From positions 124,001 to 188,000 of the forward strand of contig NZ_JACIEN010000001.1 of assembly GCF_014196925.1 (NCBI RefSeq): a stretch of 64,000 bases of DNA, read 5' to 3'. Source of the stretch: Chelatococcus caeni (GTDB lineage: Bacteria; Pseudomonadota; Alphaproteobacteria; Rhizobiales; Beijerinckiaceae). Below are positions 25,797 through 34,230 of the stretch, piece by piece (the stretch's first letter is position 1; each line of letters begins with the position of its first letter). The notes beneath the pieces are model-generated. The model was not told where the DNA came from and made no database searches. It saw only the letters and a list, made by a program, of their open reading frames with translations. The position numbers and the translations under genes are program-made.

Positions 25797-26984
25797 TCAG
25801 GCCCCCGGCAATTGCGGCGAGCGCGAGAGCCGCCCGTAGACGAGGTAGAGCAGCAGCGTGACCGCGAGCAGGATGAGGCCGAGCGCCCCCGCCATGCCCC
25901 AGTTGGCGGTGCCGAGGGCGTAGAAGGCGATGACCGAGGAGATCATCTGGTCGTTGGCGCCGCCGACGAGCGCGGGCGTGATGTAGTAGCCGATGGCCAC
26001 CATGAAGACGAGCAGGCAGCCCGACATGAGGCCCGGCATGGCGAGCGGCAGCAGCACGCGCCAGAACGCGCGGATCGGCCCGGCCCCGAGCGAGGCGGCC
26101 GCCGGCATCAGGTTGCGCGGCACGGCGATGAGCACGCTGTAGATGGGCAGCACCATGAACGGCAATAGCACGTGCGTCATGGCGATGATGACGCCGAGCC
26201 GGTTGAAGATGAGCGGCAGCGGCGCGTCGATGATGCCGAGCGAGCCGAGCGTGCGGTTGATGAGGCCCTCCTGCTGCAGGAGGATGAACCAGGCCGCGGT
26301 GCGCACGAGGAGCGATGTCCACAGCGGTACCAGCACGGCGAGCAGCAGGAGCGCGCGCATGACGCCGCCCGCGGCGGCGGCGAGCATGGCATAGGGCAGG
26401 CCGATGGCCGCGCAGGCGAGCGTCACCGAGCCGGCGATCACGAAGGTGCGCAGCATGATGATGCGGTTCGCCGCCGCGCCCGGCTCCTCCGCGACGATGC
26501 TGCCGCCGGCATCGCGCCTGAGGTCGAGCGCGGCGAGCAGGTTGCGGTCGGTATAGGGCGGCACCGCCTCCTTGATGGCGCGCCAGAAGCGGGGTTCGTT
26601 CCAGCGCGGGTCGACGGCGGCAAAATCGAGCGCGGCCGGGTCCGGCGCCTCGCGTGCTGCCGTCACGGTGCGGGTGAGAAGGGTACGAAAGCCGGAGACG
26701 GCGCTGTTCAGCCGGCGCACGGCCTCGCCGAGGGCCTGCTGGTCCTGTGCCGTACGCAGGTCTTCCGCGAGCGCGCCGTGCACGGCCGGCGGCGGCAGGT
26801 CGCTTCCGTCCCAGTCGGCCATGGCGACGGCGGTGCGCGGCAGCACCTTCGTCACCGCGTCGTCGACCACGGACGCGGTCACCATGGTCCACAGCGGCCA
26901 GACGAAGAAGAGGGCGAGGAAGAGGACGAGCGGCGCGACGAGCGCGAAGGCCCGCGACCTGTCCCGGACCGAGGCGCGGCTCAT
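25797..26984 (-). CDS. ABC transporter permease, PotB type, with large periplasmic insertion
   Basis: The 395-residue permease has an N-terminal helix (residues 12-35), then about 130 residues of polar periplasmic sequence (roughly 40-170), then the remaining helices with the coupling motif AAASLGAGPIRAFWRVLLPLAMPG. The long loop after the first helix marks a subgroup of PotB-like permeases. It overlaps the ATPase gene by four bases. It forms the channel with the PotC-type permease. Confidence 0.9.
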   Translation of the reverse strand: MSRASVRDRSRAFALVAPLVLFLALFFVWPLWTMVTASVVDDAVTKVLPRTAVAMADWDGSDLPPPAVHGALAEDLRTAQDQQALGEAVRRLNSAVSGFRTLLTRTVTAAREAPDPAALDFAAVDPRWNEPRFWRAIKEAVPPYTDRNLLAALDLRRDAGGSIVAEEPGAAANRIIMLRTFVIAGSVTLACAAIGLPYAMLAAAAGGVMRALLLLAVLVPLWTSLLVRTAAWFILLQQEGLINRTLGSLGIIDAPLPLIFNRLGVIIAMTHVLLPFMVLPIYSVLIAVPRNLMPAAASLGAGPIRAFWRVLLPLAMPGLMSGCLLVFMVAIGYYITPALVGGANDQMISSVIAFYALGTANWGMAGALGLILLAVTLLLYLVYGRLSRSPQLPGA

Positions 26985-28036
26985 GAAGCGAGCACCGTGC
27001 AGTCCTGCGGGTCGAAGGAGGCGACGGCCTCGGTGCCCACCGCCCAGTCGCCAGCCAGGCGCTCGGCCCGCGCCACGAGCTCGATCGTGCCGCTCTTCAG
27101 CACGAGGCGCATGTGATCGCCGTGGTAGATGCAGTCCGCGACGGTGACGTTGAGGGCGTTGGCCGCGGCCGGCTCCTTGCCGAGCCGGATGCGCTCCGGG
27201 CGCAGCGACAGCGACACGTCCCGGCCGGGGGAGACCTCTCCCGAAACGTTGAGCGCAGTCTCGCCCACGCGCACCACGGCCTGCTGCGCCCCGGCCTCCA
27301 CGACCTTGCCCTCGACGAGATTGGTCTCGCCGATGAACTCGGCCACGAAGCGGGTGCGCGGGCGGTCGTAGACCGCCTGCGGCGTGTCGATCTGCTCGAC
27401 CTTGCCGGCGTTGAAGACGGCGATGCGGTCCGACATCGTCAGCGCCTCCGACTGGTCGTGGGTGACGAAGACGATGGTGAGCCCGAGGCGCCGGTGCAGG
27501 TCGCGGATCTCGAGCTGCATGTGCTCGCGCAATTGCTTGTCGAGGGCGCCGAGCGGCTCGTCCATGAGGATGACGTCCGGCTCGAAGACGAGGGCGCGGG
27601 TCAGCGCCACCCGCTGCTGCTGCCCGCCGGACAGCTGCGACGGCTTGCGGTCTTTGAGGGGGCTGAGCCGCACCATGTCAAGCGCCCGCTCGACGCGCCG
27701 GGTGATCTCGGCGCGCGGCACGCGCTGCATCTCGAGCGGGAAGGCGACGTTCTCCGCCACGGTCATGTGCGGGAAGAGGGCGTAGTTCTGGAACACCACG
27801 CCCATCTGCCGGCGATGGGGCGGCAGGTGGGTGATGGGCTTGTCGGCGAGGAGGATCGCTCCGCTCGTGGGACGCTCGAAGCCCGCGAGCATCATCAGGA
27901 TGGTGGTCTTGCCGGAGCCGGAGGGGCCGAGGAGGCTGAGGAACTCGCCCTTGGCGATCTGGAGGTCGAGCCGGTCGACGACCGTGACGGCTCCGAAATT
28001 CTTGGTGACGTCTTGAAACGCGATGAAGGCGCCCAT
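26981..28036 (-). CDS. ABC transporter ATP-binding protein, PotA type
   Basis: The 351-residue ATPase has Walker A GPSGSGKTT near residue 38, the Q loop FQNYALFPH, signature LSGGQQQRVA, Walker B VILMDEPLGALD and the H loop VTHDQSEA, followed by a C-terminal TOBE domain from about residue 245. This layout is that of spermidine/putrescine importers and relatives. It heads the transporter operon on this strand after the binding protein gene, which starts further upstream; the gap is about 120 bases. Confidence 0.93.
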   Translation of the reverse strand: MGAFIAFQDVTKNFGAVTVVDRLDLQIAKGEFLSLLGPSGSGKTTILMMLAGFERPTSGAILLADKPITHLPPHRRQMGVVFQNYALFPHMTVAENVAFPLEMQRVPRAEITRRVERALDMVRLSPLKDRKPSQLSGGQQQRVALTRALVFEPDVILMDEPLGALDKQLREHMQLEIRDLHRRLGLTIVFVTHDQSEALTMSDRIAVFNAGKVEQIDTPQAVYDRPRTRFVAEFIGETNLVEGKVVEAGAQQAVVRVGETALNVSGEVSPGRDVSLSLRPERIRLGKEPAAANALNVTVADCIYHGDHMRLVLKSGTIELVARAERLAGDWAVGTEAVASFDPQDCTVLAS

Positions 28037-28155
28037 TGCTCCGCCCGATGCCGAGGGCCCGGCGACGCACGAGGCATGCGTGCCGGGCGGGCCAAACGAA
28101 AAGGAAATCCGGGCCGGGCGGCGGCGCCCGCCCCGGATCGGTCAGCCGGCTGCCG

Positions 28156-29208
28156 TCACTGGGCGAGCCAGGCGTTGAAGCGCTTGTTGAGCTCCTCGAT
28201 ATTGTCCACCCAGAAGTCGGCATCGAGCGGGACCGCCTCGGCAAGGTTGTCCGGCGCGGTCGGCAGGTCCGCCTGGAGATTGGCCGGGACGGCGCCGGCC
28301 GCTTCCTTGTTGGGAAGGCCGTAGGCGATGTACTCGGGCAGCTTCACCTGGTTCTCGGGCGCGCTCGCGAAGGCGATGAAGTCCATCGCGGCGTCCTTGT
28401 TGGGGCTGTCCTTCAGGATCACCCAGCTGTCGATGGCGTAGATGCTGCCCGGCCAGACGACCTTGAAGTTCTTGCCCTCGGCCTTGTTGATGCCGGAGAT
28501 GCGGCCGTTGTAGGCGCTCGTCATCACCACCTCGCCGGAGGCGAGGAGCTGCAGCGGCTGGGCGCCCGATTCCCACCACACGATATGGGGCTTCAACGCG
28601 TCGAGCTTCTTGAAGGCGCGGTCCACCCCGGTGGGCGTCGCCAACTCCTTGTAGACATCGGCCGGGGCGACGCCGTCCGCCATGAGCGCGAATTCGAGCG
28701 CGTATTTCGGCCCGCGCCTGAGGCCGCGCTTGCCGGGGAACTTCTGCACGTCCCAGAAGTCGGCCCAGGAGGCCGGCGCCTCCTTCAGCTTGTCCGCGTC
28801 ATAGCTGAGCGCCGTGCTCCACACGATGGCGCCGACGCCGCAGTCGCTCACGGCGGCCGGCAGGAACTTGTCCTTGCCGCCGAGCTTGTCCCAGTCGAGC
28901 TGTTCGTAGAAGCCGTCCGCGCAGCCGAGGGCGAGCTCCTCGGATTCCACCTGCACCACGTCCCAGTTCGGCACCCCGGCCTTGACCTTGGCGGCGATGA
29001 CGCCGATGCCGCCGTCCCAGCTCTCGTCGAGCAGCGGCTTTCCACTCTGCTTCGCGAAGGGCTCGAAATAGATCTTGCGCTGGGCGTCCTGGTAGTTGCC
29101 GCCCCAGGACACGACCGTGAGGTCGCGCGCCTCGGCCCCGATGATCCCCCATGCGCCGACGACGGCCGACAGGCAGCCGACGAGCGCGAATGTCCTCACC
29201 GATCGCAT
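28156..29208 (-). CDS. PotD-like periplasmic binding protein
   Basis: The 350-residue product has a signal peptide (residues 1-27, GAEA) and the pattern of polyamine-type binding proteins: LTVVSWGGNYQDAQRKIYF at the mature start, WDVVQVESEEL, IVWSTALSYDADK, and a conserved WPGSIYAIDSWVI near the C-terminal half. The acidic pocket residues that bind polyamines in PotD cannot be confirmed by eye. The start at 29208 was chosen for the signal peptide. It is the first gene of the transporter unit and lies behind a promoter with an operator-like palindrome. Confidence 0.88.
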   Translation of the reverse strand: MRSVRTFALVGCLSAVVGAWGIIGAEARDLTVVSWGGNYQDAQRKIYFEPFAKQSGKPLLDESWDGGIGVIAAKVKAGVPNWDVVQVESEELALGCADGFYEQLDWDKLGGKDKFLPAAVSDCGVGAIVWSTALSYDADKLKEAPASWADFWDVQKFPGKRGLRRGPKYALEFALMADGVAPADVYKELATPTGVDRAFKKLDALKPHIVWWESGAQPLQLLASGEVVMTSAYNGRISGINKAEGKNFKVVWPGSIYAIDSWVILKDSPNKDAAMDFIAFASAPENQVKLPEYIAYGLPNKEAAGAVPANLQADLPTAPDNLAEAVPLDADFWVDNIEELNKRFNAWLAQ

Positions 29209-29278
29209 GACTTTCCCCTCTGTTGTTATCCCCGAAGGCAAGCATATTTCGGGGGACTTGAAAGCTCTCGACCGTCCG

Positions 29279-29316
29279 GTGGTGACGATAATCACCACGT
29301 TGGTGCAGCCGGTCAA
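29279..29316 (-). promoter_or_regulatory. Promoter with overlapping operator upstream of the PotD-like gene
   Basis: On the minus strand a -35 TTGACC (29316-29311) and a -10 GATTAT (29293-29288) are 17 bases apart. A perfect inverted repeat GTGGTGA-N6-TCACCAC (29279-29298) covers the -10. This suits repression, most likely by the cupin-type regulator encoded next to it. The assignment is inferred from position and symmetry. Confidence 0.55.
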
Positions 29317-29329
29317 CAGCAAGGCAATT

Positions 29330-29878
29330 CTAGTAGGTTGGCGGCGTGACGGCGCTCACGATCTCGCTCTCGCCGTCCGTGACGTTGCGGAAGCGATGCG
29401 GCAGGCGGCTGTCGAAATAATAGCCGTCGCCCTGGTGCAGCACGCGGCTCTCGCCGCCCACCGTCAGTTCCACGGCGCCGCGCGTCACCATGCCGGCCTC
29501 CTGGGCGGAGTGGGCGAAGGCTTCCCCCGAGTCCGCGCCGCGGGCATAGGTCTCGTGCAGCATCAGGATCTGCCGGTTGGGATGGTTGATGCCCACCATG
29601 CGATAGGAAATGGTCGCGGCCTTGCCGATCTCCACCCATTCGTGGGCGGCGTAGAAGGGCGAGTGCGGAACGCTGGAGTAAAGGTCCGCGAAGAACCCCG
29701 GCAGCGTCGTGCCGAGGGCGTCGAGGATGGCGCTCAGCGTATCGACCGACGGGCTCATGCGGTCGCGCTCGATGAGCGAGATGGCCGAATGGGAGATGCC
29801 CGAGCGCAGCGCGAGCTCGCGCACGCTCAGGTCGCGCCGGCGGCGCAGCTCCTTCAGGTGCGATCCGATCTGCGGCAT
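29330..29878 (-). CDS. XRE-family regulator with cupin sensor domain
   Basis: The 182-residue protein has a helix-turn-helix domain (residues 8-62, with LKELRRRRDLSVRELALRSGISHSAISLIE) and a C-terminal cupin (about 105-180, with MVTRGAVELTVGGESRVLHQGDGYYFDSRLPHRFRN). Such regulators, PuuR-like in layout, often control polyamine or amino-acid-related catabolism and bind the inducer in the cupin. The start at 29878 follows the family N-terminus. It precedes the PotD-like gene on the same strand and is divergent from the HisD-like gene, so it probably controls both. Confidence 0.88.
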   Translation of the reverse strand: MPQIGSHLKELRRRRDLSVRELALRSGISHSAISLIERDRMSPSVDTLSAILDALGTTLPGFFADLYSSVPHSPFYAAHEWVEIGKAATISYRMVGINHPNRQILMLHETYARGADSGEAFAHSAQEAGMVTRGAVELTVGGESRVLHQGDGYYFDSRLPHRFRNVTDGESEIVSAVTPPTY

Positions 29879-30007
29879 GGCGGCTCCGGCTGCAACGGGC
29901 CCGGCGAGCCTAGGGATGTTCAGAATCCTGAACAAGGCCCCTCGGGGCCGTTGAGTAAGGGTCAGCCTTCCCGGATGGTCGCGCGAGCCAGTTGCAAGAG
30001 GTGAGCG

Positions 30008-31306
30008 ATGCCCGACCTGCCGTCAGAACTCCGTGCGAGCTTGGTTCACGTGAAGGCGCCGAAGCAGGCCGAGGGGCCGGACGGACGCGCCGTCGAGGCG
30101 ACCGTCCGGCAGGTGCTTGACGCCGTCCGTGCCGATGGCGACGCGGCGCTGCGCACCTATTCCGCGACCTTCGACGGCATGGTGCCCGAGCGCTTCGAGG
30201 TGAGCGAGGCCGAGCGCGCCGAGGCGCTCGCCGGCCTCGACCGTGAGACCCGCAGCGACACGGAATTCGCCATCGAGCGCGTGCGCGCTTTCGCCGAGGC
30301 CCAGCTCGCCACGCTGCTGCCGCTCGAGGTGGAGGCGCTGCCGGGCCTTCACCTCGGCCATCGCATCATCCCCATCCGGCGGATCGGGGCCTATGTGCCG
30401 GGCGGGCGCTATCCTCTCCTGTCGGCGCCTATCATGACGATCGTGCCGGCCAAGGTCGCGGGTTGCGCGGAGGTCATCGCCTGCCTGCCGCCGACGGCCC
30501 ATCCGGCCATGATCGCCGGCTGCCATCTCTCCGGGGCGGATCGCATCTTCCGCGTCGGCGGCGCCCAGGCGATCGCCGCCATGGCCTTCGGCACCGAGAC
30601 GATCCCGGCGGTCGACAAGATCGTCGGCCCCGGCAACGCTTATGTGAACGAGGCCAAGCGCCAGGTCTTCGGCCCCGTCGGCATCGACCAGCTCGCCGGC
30701 CCGAGCGAGATTTACGTGCTCGCCGACGAGACGGGCGATCCCGCCATGATCGCCACCGACCTCCTCGCCCAGGCCGAGCACGACGTGCGCACGCGCGTCG
30801 GCCTCGTCACGACCTCGCGCGAGCTCGCCGAAGCCGTGCTCGCCGAGGTCGGGCGCCAGCTCGCCGACCTGCCGACGGCCGCCGTCGCCGGCCCCGCCTG
30901 GCGCGACAACGGCGAGATCGCCGTCGCCGCCAGCGAAGAGGCGATGATCGCCTATTCCGACATCGTCGCCGCCGAGCACCTTCAGGTGCACACGGCCGAT
31001 CCGCACGCCACCGCGAAGAAGCTCTCCAATTATGGGTCGCTCTTCATCGGGCCGCTTGCGAGCGTCGTCTATTCGGACAAGTGCTGCGGCACCAACCACA
31101 CCCTGCCGACGATGGGCGCCGGGCGCTACACGGGCGGGCTCTGGGTCGGCTCCTATGTCAAGGTCGCCACCCATCAATGGCTGGACGAGCGTGGCGTCAT
31201 GGCCGTCGCGCCGCCCGCCTGCCGCCAGAGCCGCAGCGAGGGCCTCGAGGGCCACCGCCGGGCGGCGGCCCTGCGCCTCGACATGATCGAGGGGACGGCG
31301 GGCTGA
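30008..31306 (+). CDS. Histidinol-dehydrogenase-family enzyme, HpsN-like
   Basis: The 432-residue protein is a HisD homologue: [61 protein letters not shown] and GTNHTLPT. The Glu-His pair of AAEHLQ is the catalytic base site of HisD. The [13 protein letters not shown] and [10 protein letters not shown] segments fit sulfopropanediol 3-dehydrogenase (HpsN) better than biosynthetic HisD, and the context is a transporter, not a his operon. It is therefore probably a catabolic NAD-dependent diol or alcohol dehydrogenase. The sulfonate substrate is a suggestion only. Confidence 0.78.
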   Translation: MPDLPSELRASLVHVKAPKQAEGPDGRAVEATVRQVLDAVRADGDAALRTYSATFDGMVPERFEVSEAERAEALAGLDRETRSDTEFAIERVRAFAEAQLATLLPLEVEALPGLHLGHRIIPIRRIGAYVPGGRYPLLSAPIMTIVPAKVAGCAEVIACLPPTAHPAMIAGCHLSGADRIFRVGGAQAIAAMAFGTETIPAVDKIVGPGNAYVNEAKRQVFGPVGIDQLAGPSEIYVLADETGDPAMIATDLLAQAEHDVRTRVGLVTTSRELAEAVLAEVGRQLADLPTAAVAGPAWRDNGEIAVAASEEAMIAYSDIVAAEHLQVHTADPHATAKKLSNYGSLFIGPLASVVYSDKCCGTNHTLPTMGAGRYTGGLWVGSYVKVATHQWLDERGVMAVAPPACRQSRSEGLEGHRRAAALRLDMIEGTAG

Positions 31307-31321
31307 GCACGGCTTCGCCCG

Positions 31322-33919
31322 CTACGCGCGCCCGATGAAGGGCGCGTAGTGGCCGGGATTGTTGCGGATTTCCTGCGCGGCGAGCCGGCGCAGCCCGGCC
31401 ACCGCCTCGTTCGTGACGGCCCTGTTCTGGTTCATGCTCGCGAGCACGGCGCGGAAGAGGCAGTCGCCATCCCCGCGGATCCGGTGCAGGTTGCCCGCGA
31501 TATAGGCGTCGTAGTGGCCGGGCGAATAGGCGAGCTCGACGGCGGGGCCCGAGACGGGGCCGTTCGGTATCACCGACAGGCTCTTTCCGCTCGCGGGATA
31601 GCCGCGCAGCACCACCTCCCGGCGCAGCGCATTGGCGATCGCCGTCGGCGCATAGTCGCCGGCTGCCGCGTTCCAGTTGCCCGGCACCTCGAGAAAGTCG
31701 GCGATCTTCCTCACCGCCGGAAGATTCTGAGCGCTCCCGTCCACCGCGCGGGCGCCGGCCCCGGGCGCCGGCCTGGCGCCGCGCTGCCGGGCGTCCGCCA
31801 GGGGGCGAGGCAACGGCTTCGGGCCCCGCAGCTGCGCCCAGTCGGCCGGAATGCTGCCACGCACGAAGAAGACTTCGTCTTCCCATTGGTTGGTGACGGT
31901 CAGCCCCACTGCCTTCGCCAGGACCTGCTTGGAAATTTTGCCGTCCCGGACCAGCCTGGGGCCATCGTTCTTCAGGATGTCCTCGATCGTCCGGAAATCC
32001 CGCGGGCTGTGCCTGGTGTCGATGACCCACACCTTCGCGTCAGGCCTGCCATGCGCAAAATACTCGGCGGTCGACTCGGTCATCGTGAGGGAGGGCACCT
32101 TGCCTTGCTGGGCGCCGCTGTAGCTCCCGGCATGCTCGATGATGGCGGCAAGGTACCGGTCCTGCGCATCCGGTCCGCTCCAGTCGAACGTGCTCGTGAT
32201 GCCCGATCCGGCCTGGCCCCTGTAGAGCCTGTCGGGAATGGGCCGGTCGGCTCGCCGGTCGATGATGCGGGCGATCTCGTCTGCGCTCAGCACGCGGCCG
32301 CTGCCCCGGCGCATCTTCCCCGCTTCCTCGTAGGTCTCCCGCAGGATGCGGCCGGGATCCGCGTTGCGCGCCCCCGGTGCTCCCGCGGCGCCGGGCGCCG
32401 CAGCGCCCTTGTCGTTGCGCAACTTGACGAAATACCTGCGCCCGCGCTTCGTGACCTCGGTTCGGAGCTGCAGGTGCTGCTCCATGGCGAGGGCGGGTGA
32501 TGCCATCGTCTTCACCTTCGCCAGGGGCCCCCCCTTGTCCGCGAGCTGCCCCGCCTTGGCGGCATCCATGACCTGGTCCGCGCCCCCCATCCTGTTCGCC
32601 GCTGTCTTCAGGCCTTTGGCGCCTTTCCGGATCTGGGGCAGGGCATCCGCCTGGTTGCCGATCGTCTTGGCGGCAGCAGCGGGCAGGCGCAGCTTTCCGA
32701 TCACGTCGAGGACGGGAGGGCCCGCGTCGAGAACCCCGAGGGCGACGGCGGTCTTGTGGTTCCCCTGCTGCCATTCGCGCGCCGGATCATAGCCGGGAAC
32801 GGTACCGCCGCGCGCGGCGTGGACGAACTGCTCGTAACCCGTTTCCGCGAAAGCCTCGTTCTTCAGCGGGAGCAGCAGGTCCTCGAAGATGCGCAGGCTG
32901 CTGTCCGCGACGGCCTCGCGCAGGCTGATGTCGCCGTCGACCTCCTTCAGGAGATATTCGGTCAGCGAATTCCCGCGATCGACAGGCGTCTCGAAGAACT
33001 GGCATAGATGGCTCGCGAGCCATCTCGTCTGGCCTGCGCTGTCCGCGGGCATGCGCAGGATCAGATCGGGATCGCCCGGCACCACGGCGAAGAACAGCGG
33101 CTCGGCGCCGCCCTCCACCTTCAGGACGTACCCGCGCGAGGCGTGCTCGACGGAGACCCCGGGCCTCAGCCCGCCGTGCTCCCAACCCATCCGTTTCACG
33201 TCAAAGGACAGGACGGACGCTTTCGTCTTGTCGATATCCAGTCCCGCCGCCGACAGCGTATCCATGATCCTGGCGGTCGCGTTGGCGGCTTGCTCGACGA
33301 TATGCTCCGAAAATTCTTCCTCGAAGCGGCTGTCGAGGTCGGGGAGATTCTTCAACTCCTGCGGGAAGTCGCGGCTGAAGAAGGGCAGGGCCTGGATCTG
33401 CGCCTGCATGTAAAGGTCGACGAGGCGCTGCTTGCCTCTGATGGTGGCCCCGCCGATTCCGACGATGACGGGATCGGAAAAGGCATATTCCCTTTCCGGG
33501 TCGAAGCCGGCCCGCTGCAGGATCGCGAGCGCGACCCCCAGCCGCGTCGGCATGTTCTGCCGTGCGTCCGCGAGCAGGTTCGCGCCACGGCAGCGCGCCG
33601 CGTTGGAGCCATACTGTCCGCTGCGGCGCGATCGCGCGGAAGGCGTTGCGGTGGCCGGTTGCTCCGATGGTAGCTCGTCCCCGCTGGACGGCATGCGCCG
33701 CAGATCGGGGAACGTCTCCTCCATCTGCTGCTGCGCTTCCGCGATCAGCCTCTCCGTCATGGCCACCGTTCTCGTATCGGGCGGATGGAAAGCCGGCGAC
33801 CGCCAGTTCGGGCGTCCGAAACCGGAGGAATCGTCGGGCCGAAACATCGGTGCGTCCGCTGCGGGGGCGGAGCTGTTGTATGCCGCAAGATCGTGCGGCG
33901 TATATCTGCCGATGGGCAT
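31322..33919 (-). CDS. Putative effector/toxin: ADP-ribosyltransferase-like plus circularly permuted OTU domain
   Basis: This is an 865-residue protein. Residues 1-110 are low-complexity and polar; 110-470 form an unrecognised folded region rich in helices. Residues about 540-700 show the R-S-E pattern of ADP-ribosyltransferases: Arg567 in DRLYRGQ, MTEST at 613-617, and an ExE (Glu680, Glu682) in QWEDEVFF. Residues about 735-865 contain both halves of an OTU cysteine protease in swapped order: first the His half (PGNWN, AIANAL, VELAYSPGHYDAYI with His802), then the Cys half (GDGDCLFRAV with Asp817 and Cys820, and RRLAAQEIRNNPGHYAPFI) ending the protein. The start is fixed by GAAGGA nine bases upstream. 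There is no signal peptide and no neighbouring secretion or immunity gene. The upstream DNA is AT-rich, which suggests transfer. Confidence 0.8.
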   Translation of the reverse strand: MPIGRYTPHDLAAYNSSAPAADAPMFRPDDSSGFGRPNWRSPAFHPPDTRTVAMTERLIAEAQQQMEETFPDLRRMPSSGDELPSEQPATATPSARSRRSGQYGSNAARCRGANLLADARQNMPTRLGVALAILQRAGFDPEREYAFSDPVIVGIGGATIRGKQRLVDLYMQAQIQALPFFSRDFPQELKNLPDLDSRFEEEFSEHIVEQAANATARIMDTLSAAGLDIDKTKASVLSFDVKRMGWEHGGLRPGVSVEHASRGYVLKVEGGAEPLFFAVVPGDPDLILRMPADSAGQTRWLASHLCQFFETPVDRGNSLTEYLLKEVDGDISLREAVADSSLRIFEDLLLPLKNEAFAETGYEQFVHAARGGTVPGYDPAREWQQGNHKTAVALGVLDAGPPVLDVIGKLRLPAAAAKTIGNQADALPQIRKGAKGLKTAANRMGGADQVMDAAKAGQLADKGGPLAKVKTMASPALAMEQHLQLRTEVTKRGRRYFVKLRNDKGAAAPGAAGAPGARNADPGRILRETYEEAGKMRRGSGRVLSADEIARIIDRRADRPIPDRLYRGQAGSGITSTFDWSGPDAQDRYLAAIIEHAGSYSGAQQGKVPSLTMTESTAEYFAHGRPDAKVWVIDTRHSPRDFRTIEDILKNDGPRLVRDGKISKQVLAKAVGLTVTNQWEDEVFFVRGSIPADWAQLRGPKPLPRPLADARQRGARPAPGAGARAVDGSAQNLPAVRKIADFLEVPGNWNAAAGDYAPTAIANALRREVVLRGYPASGKSLSVIPNGPVSGPAVELAYSPGHYDAYIAGNLHRIRGDGDCLFRAVLASMNQNRAVTNEAVAGLRRLAAQEIRNNPGHYAPFIGRA

Positions 33920-34230
33920 CAATATATGTCCTTCACGCAAGTATTGTTTGTATAATGGATTGCAAGTCGGCTGTTTTGTTATTGATGTGCGTCGGCGTCC
34001 CGGCGTGCAAGGGCGCCAGCAAGGCAATCCAAGGCTCTTCCGTAAATTCGGTCTTCTTGCCTGGCGCGGGTCGAACGAAAGGCGGACAGCCGCGGCAACC
34101 GAAAGGTCTTCACCGGCGCGCCGAGGCGGCGGCCCGGGCGCTGCTCCAACGCCTCGGCTTCATGGTGGGGGTGGCGGGGTGTATATTGCCTCGCGTGGCA
34201 GGGGGGCTTGTTGATGGGGAGGGATGCTCC
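33920..34230. other. Gap holding the AT-rich effector promoter region
   Basis: The left 70 bases are markedly AT-rich for this genome and probably hold the promoter of the minus-strand effector gene; no convincing -35/-10 pair could be fixed. The rest is GC-rich. The in-frame extension of the peroxiredoxin through it starts with a signal-like MDCKSAVLLLMCVGVPAC but runs directly into the enzyme and is judged to be chance. Confidence 0.4.

Noticed and set aside
33562-34230. In-frame N-terminal extension of the peroxiredoxin, including a signal-like segment
   Set aside because: The extension overlaps the effector gene on the other strand, and the start at 34231 has a strong ribosome site and the family N-terminus.
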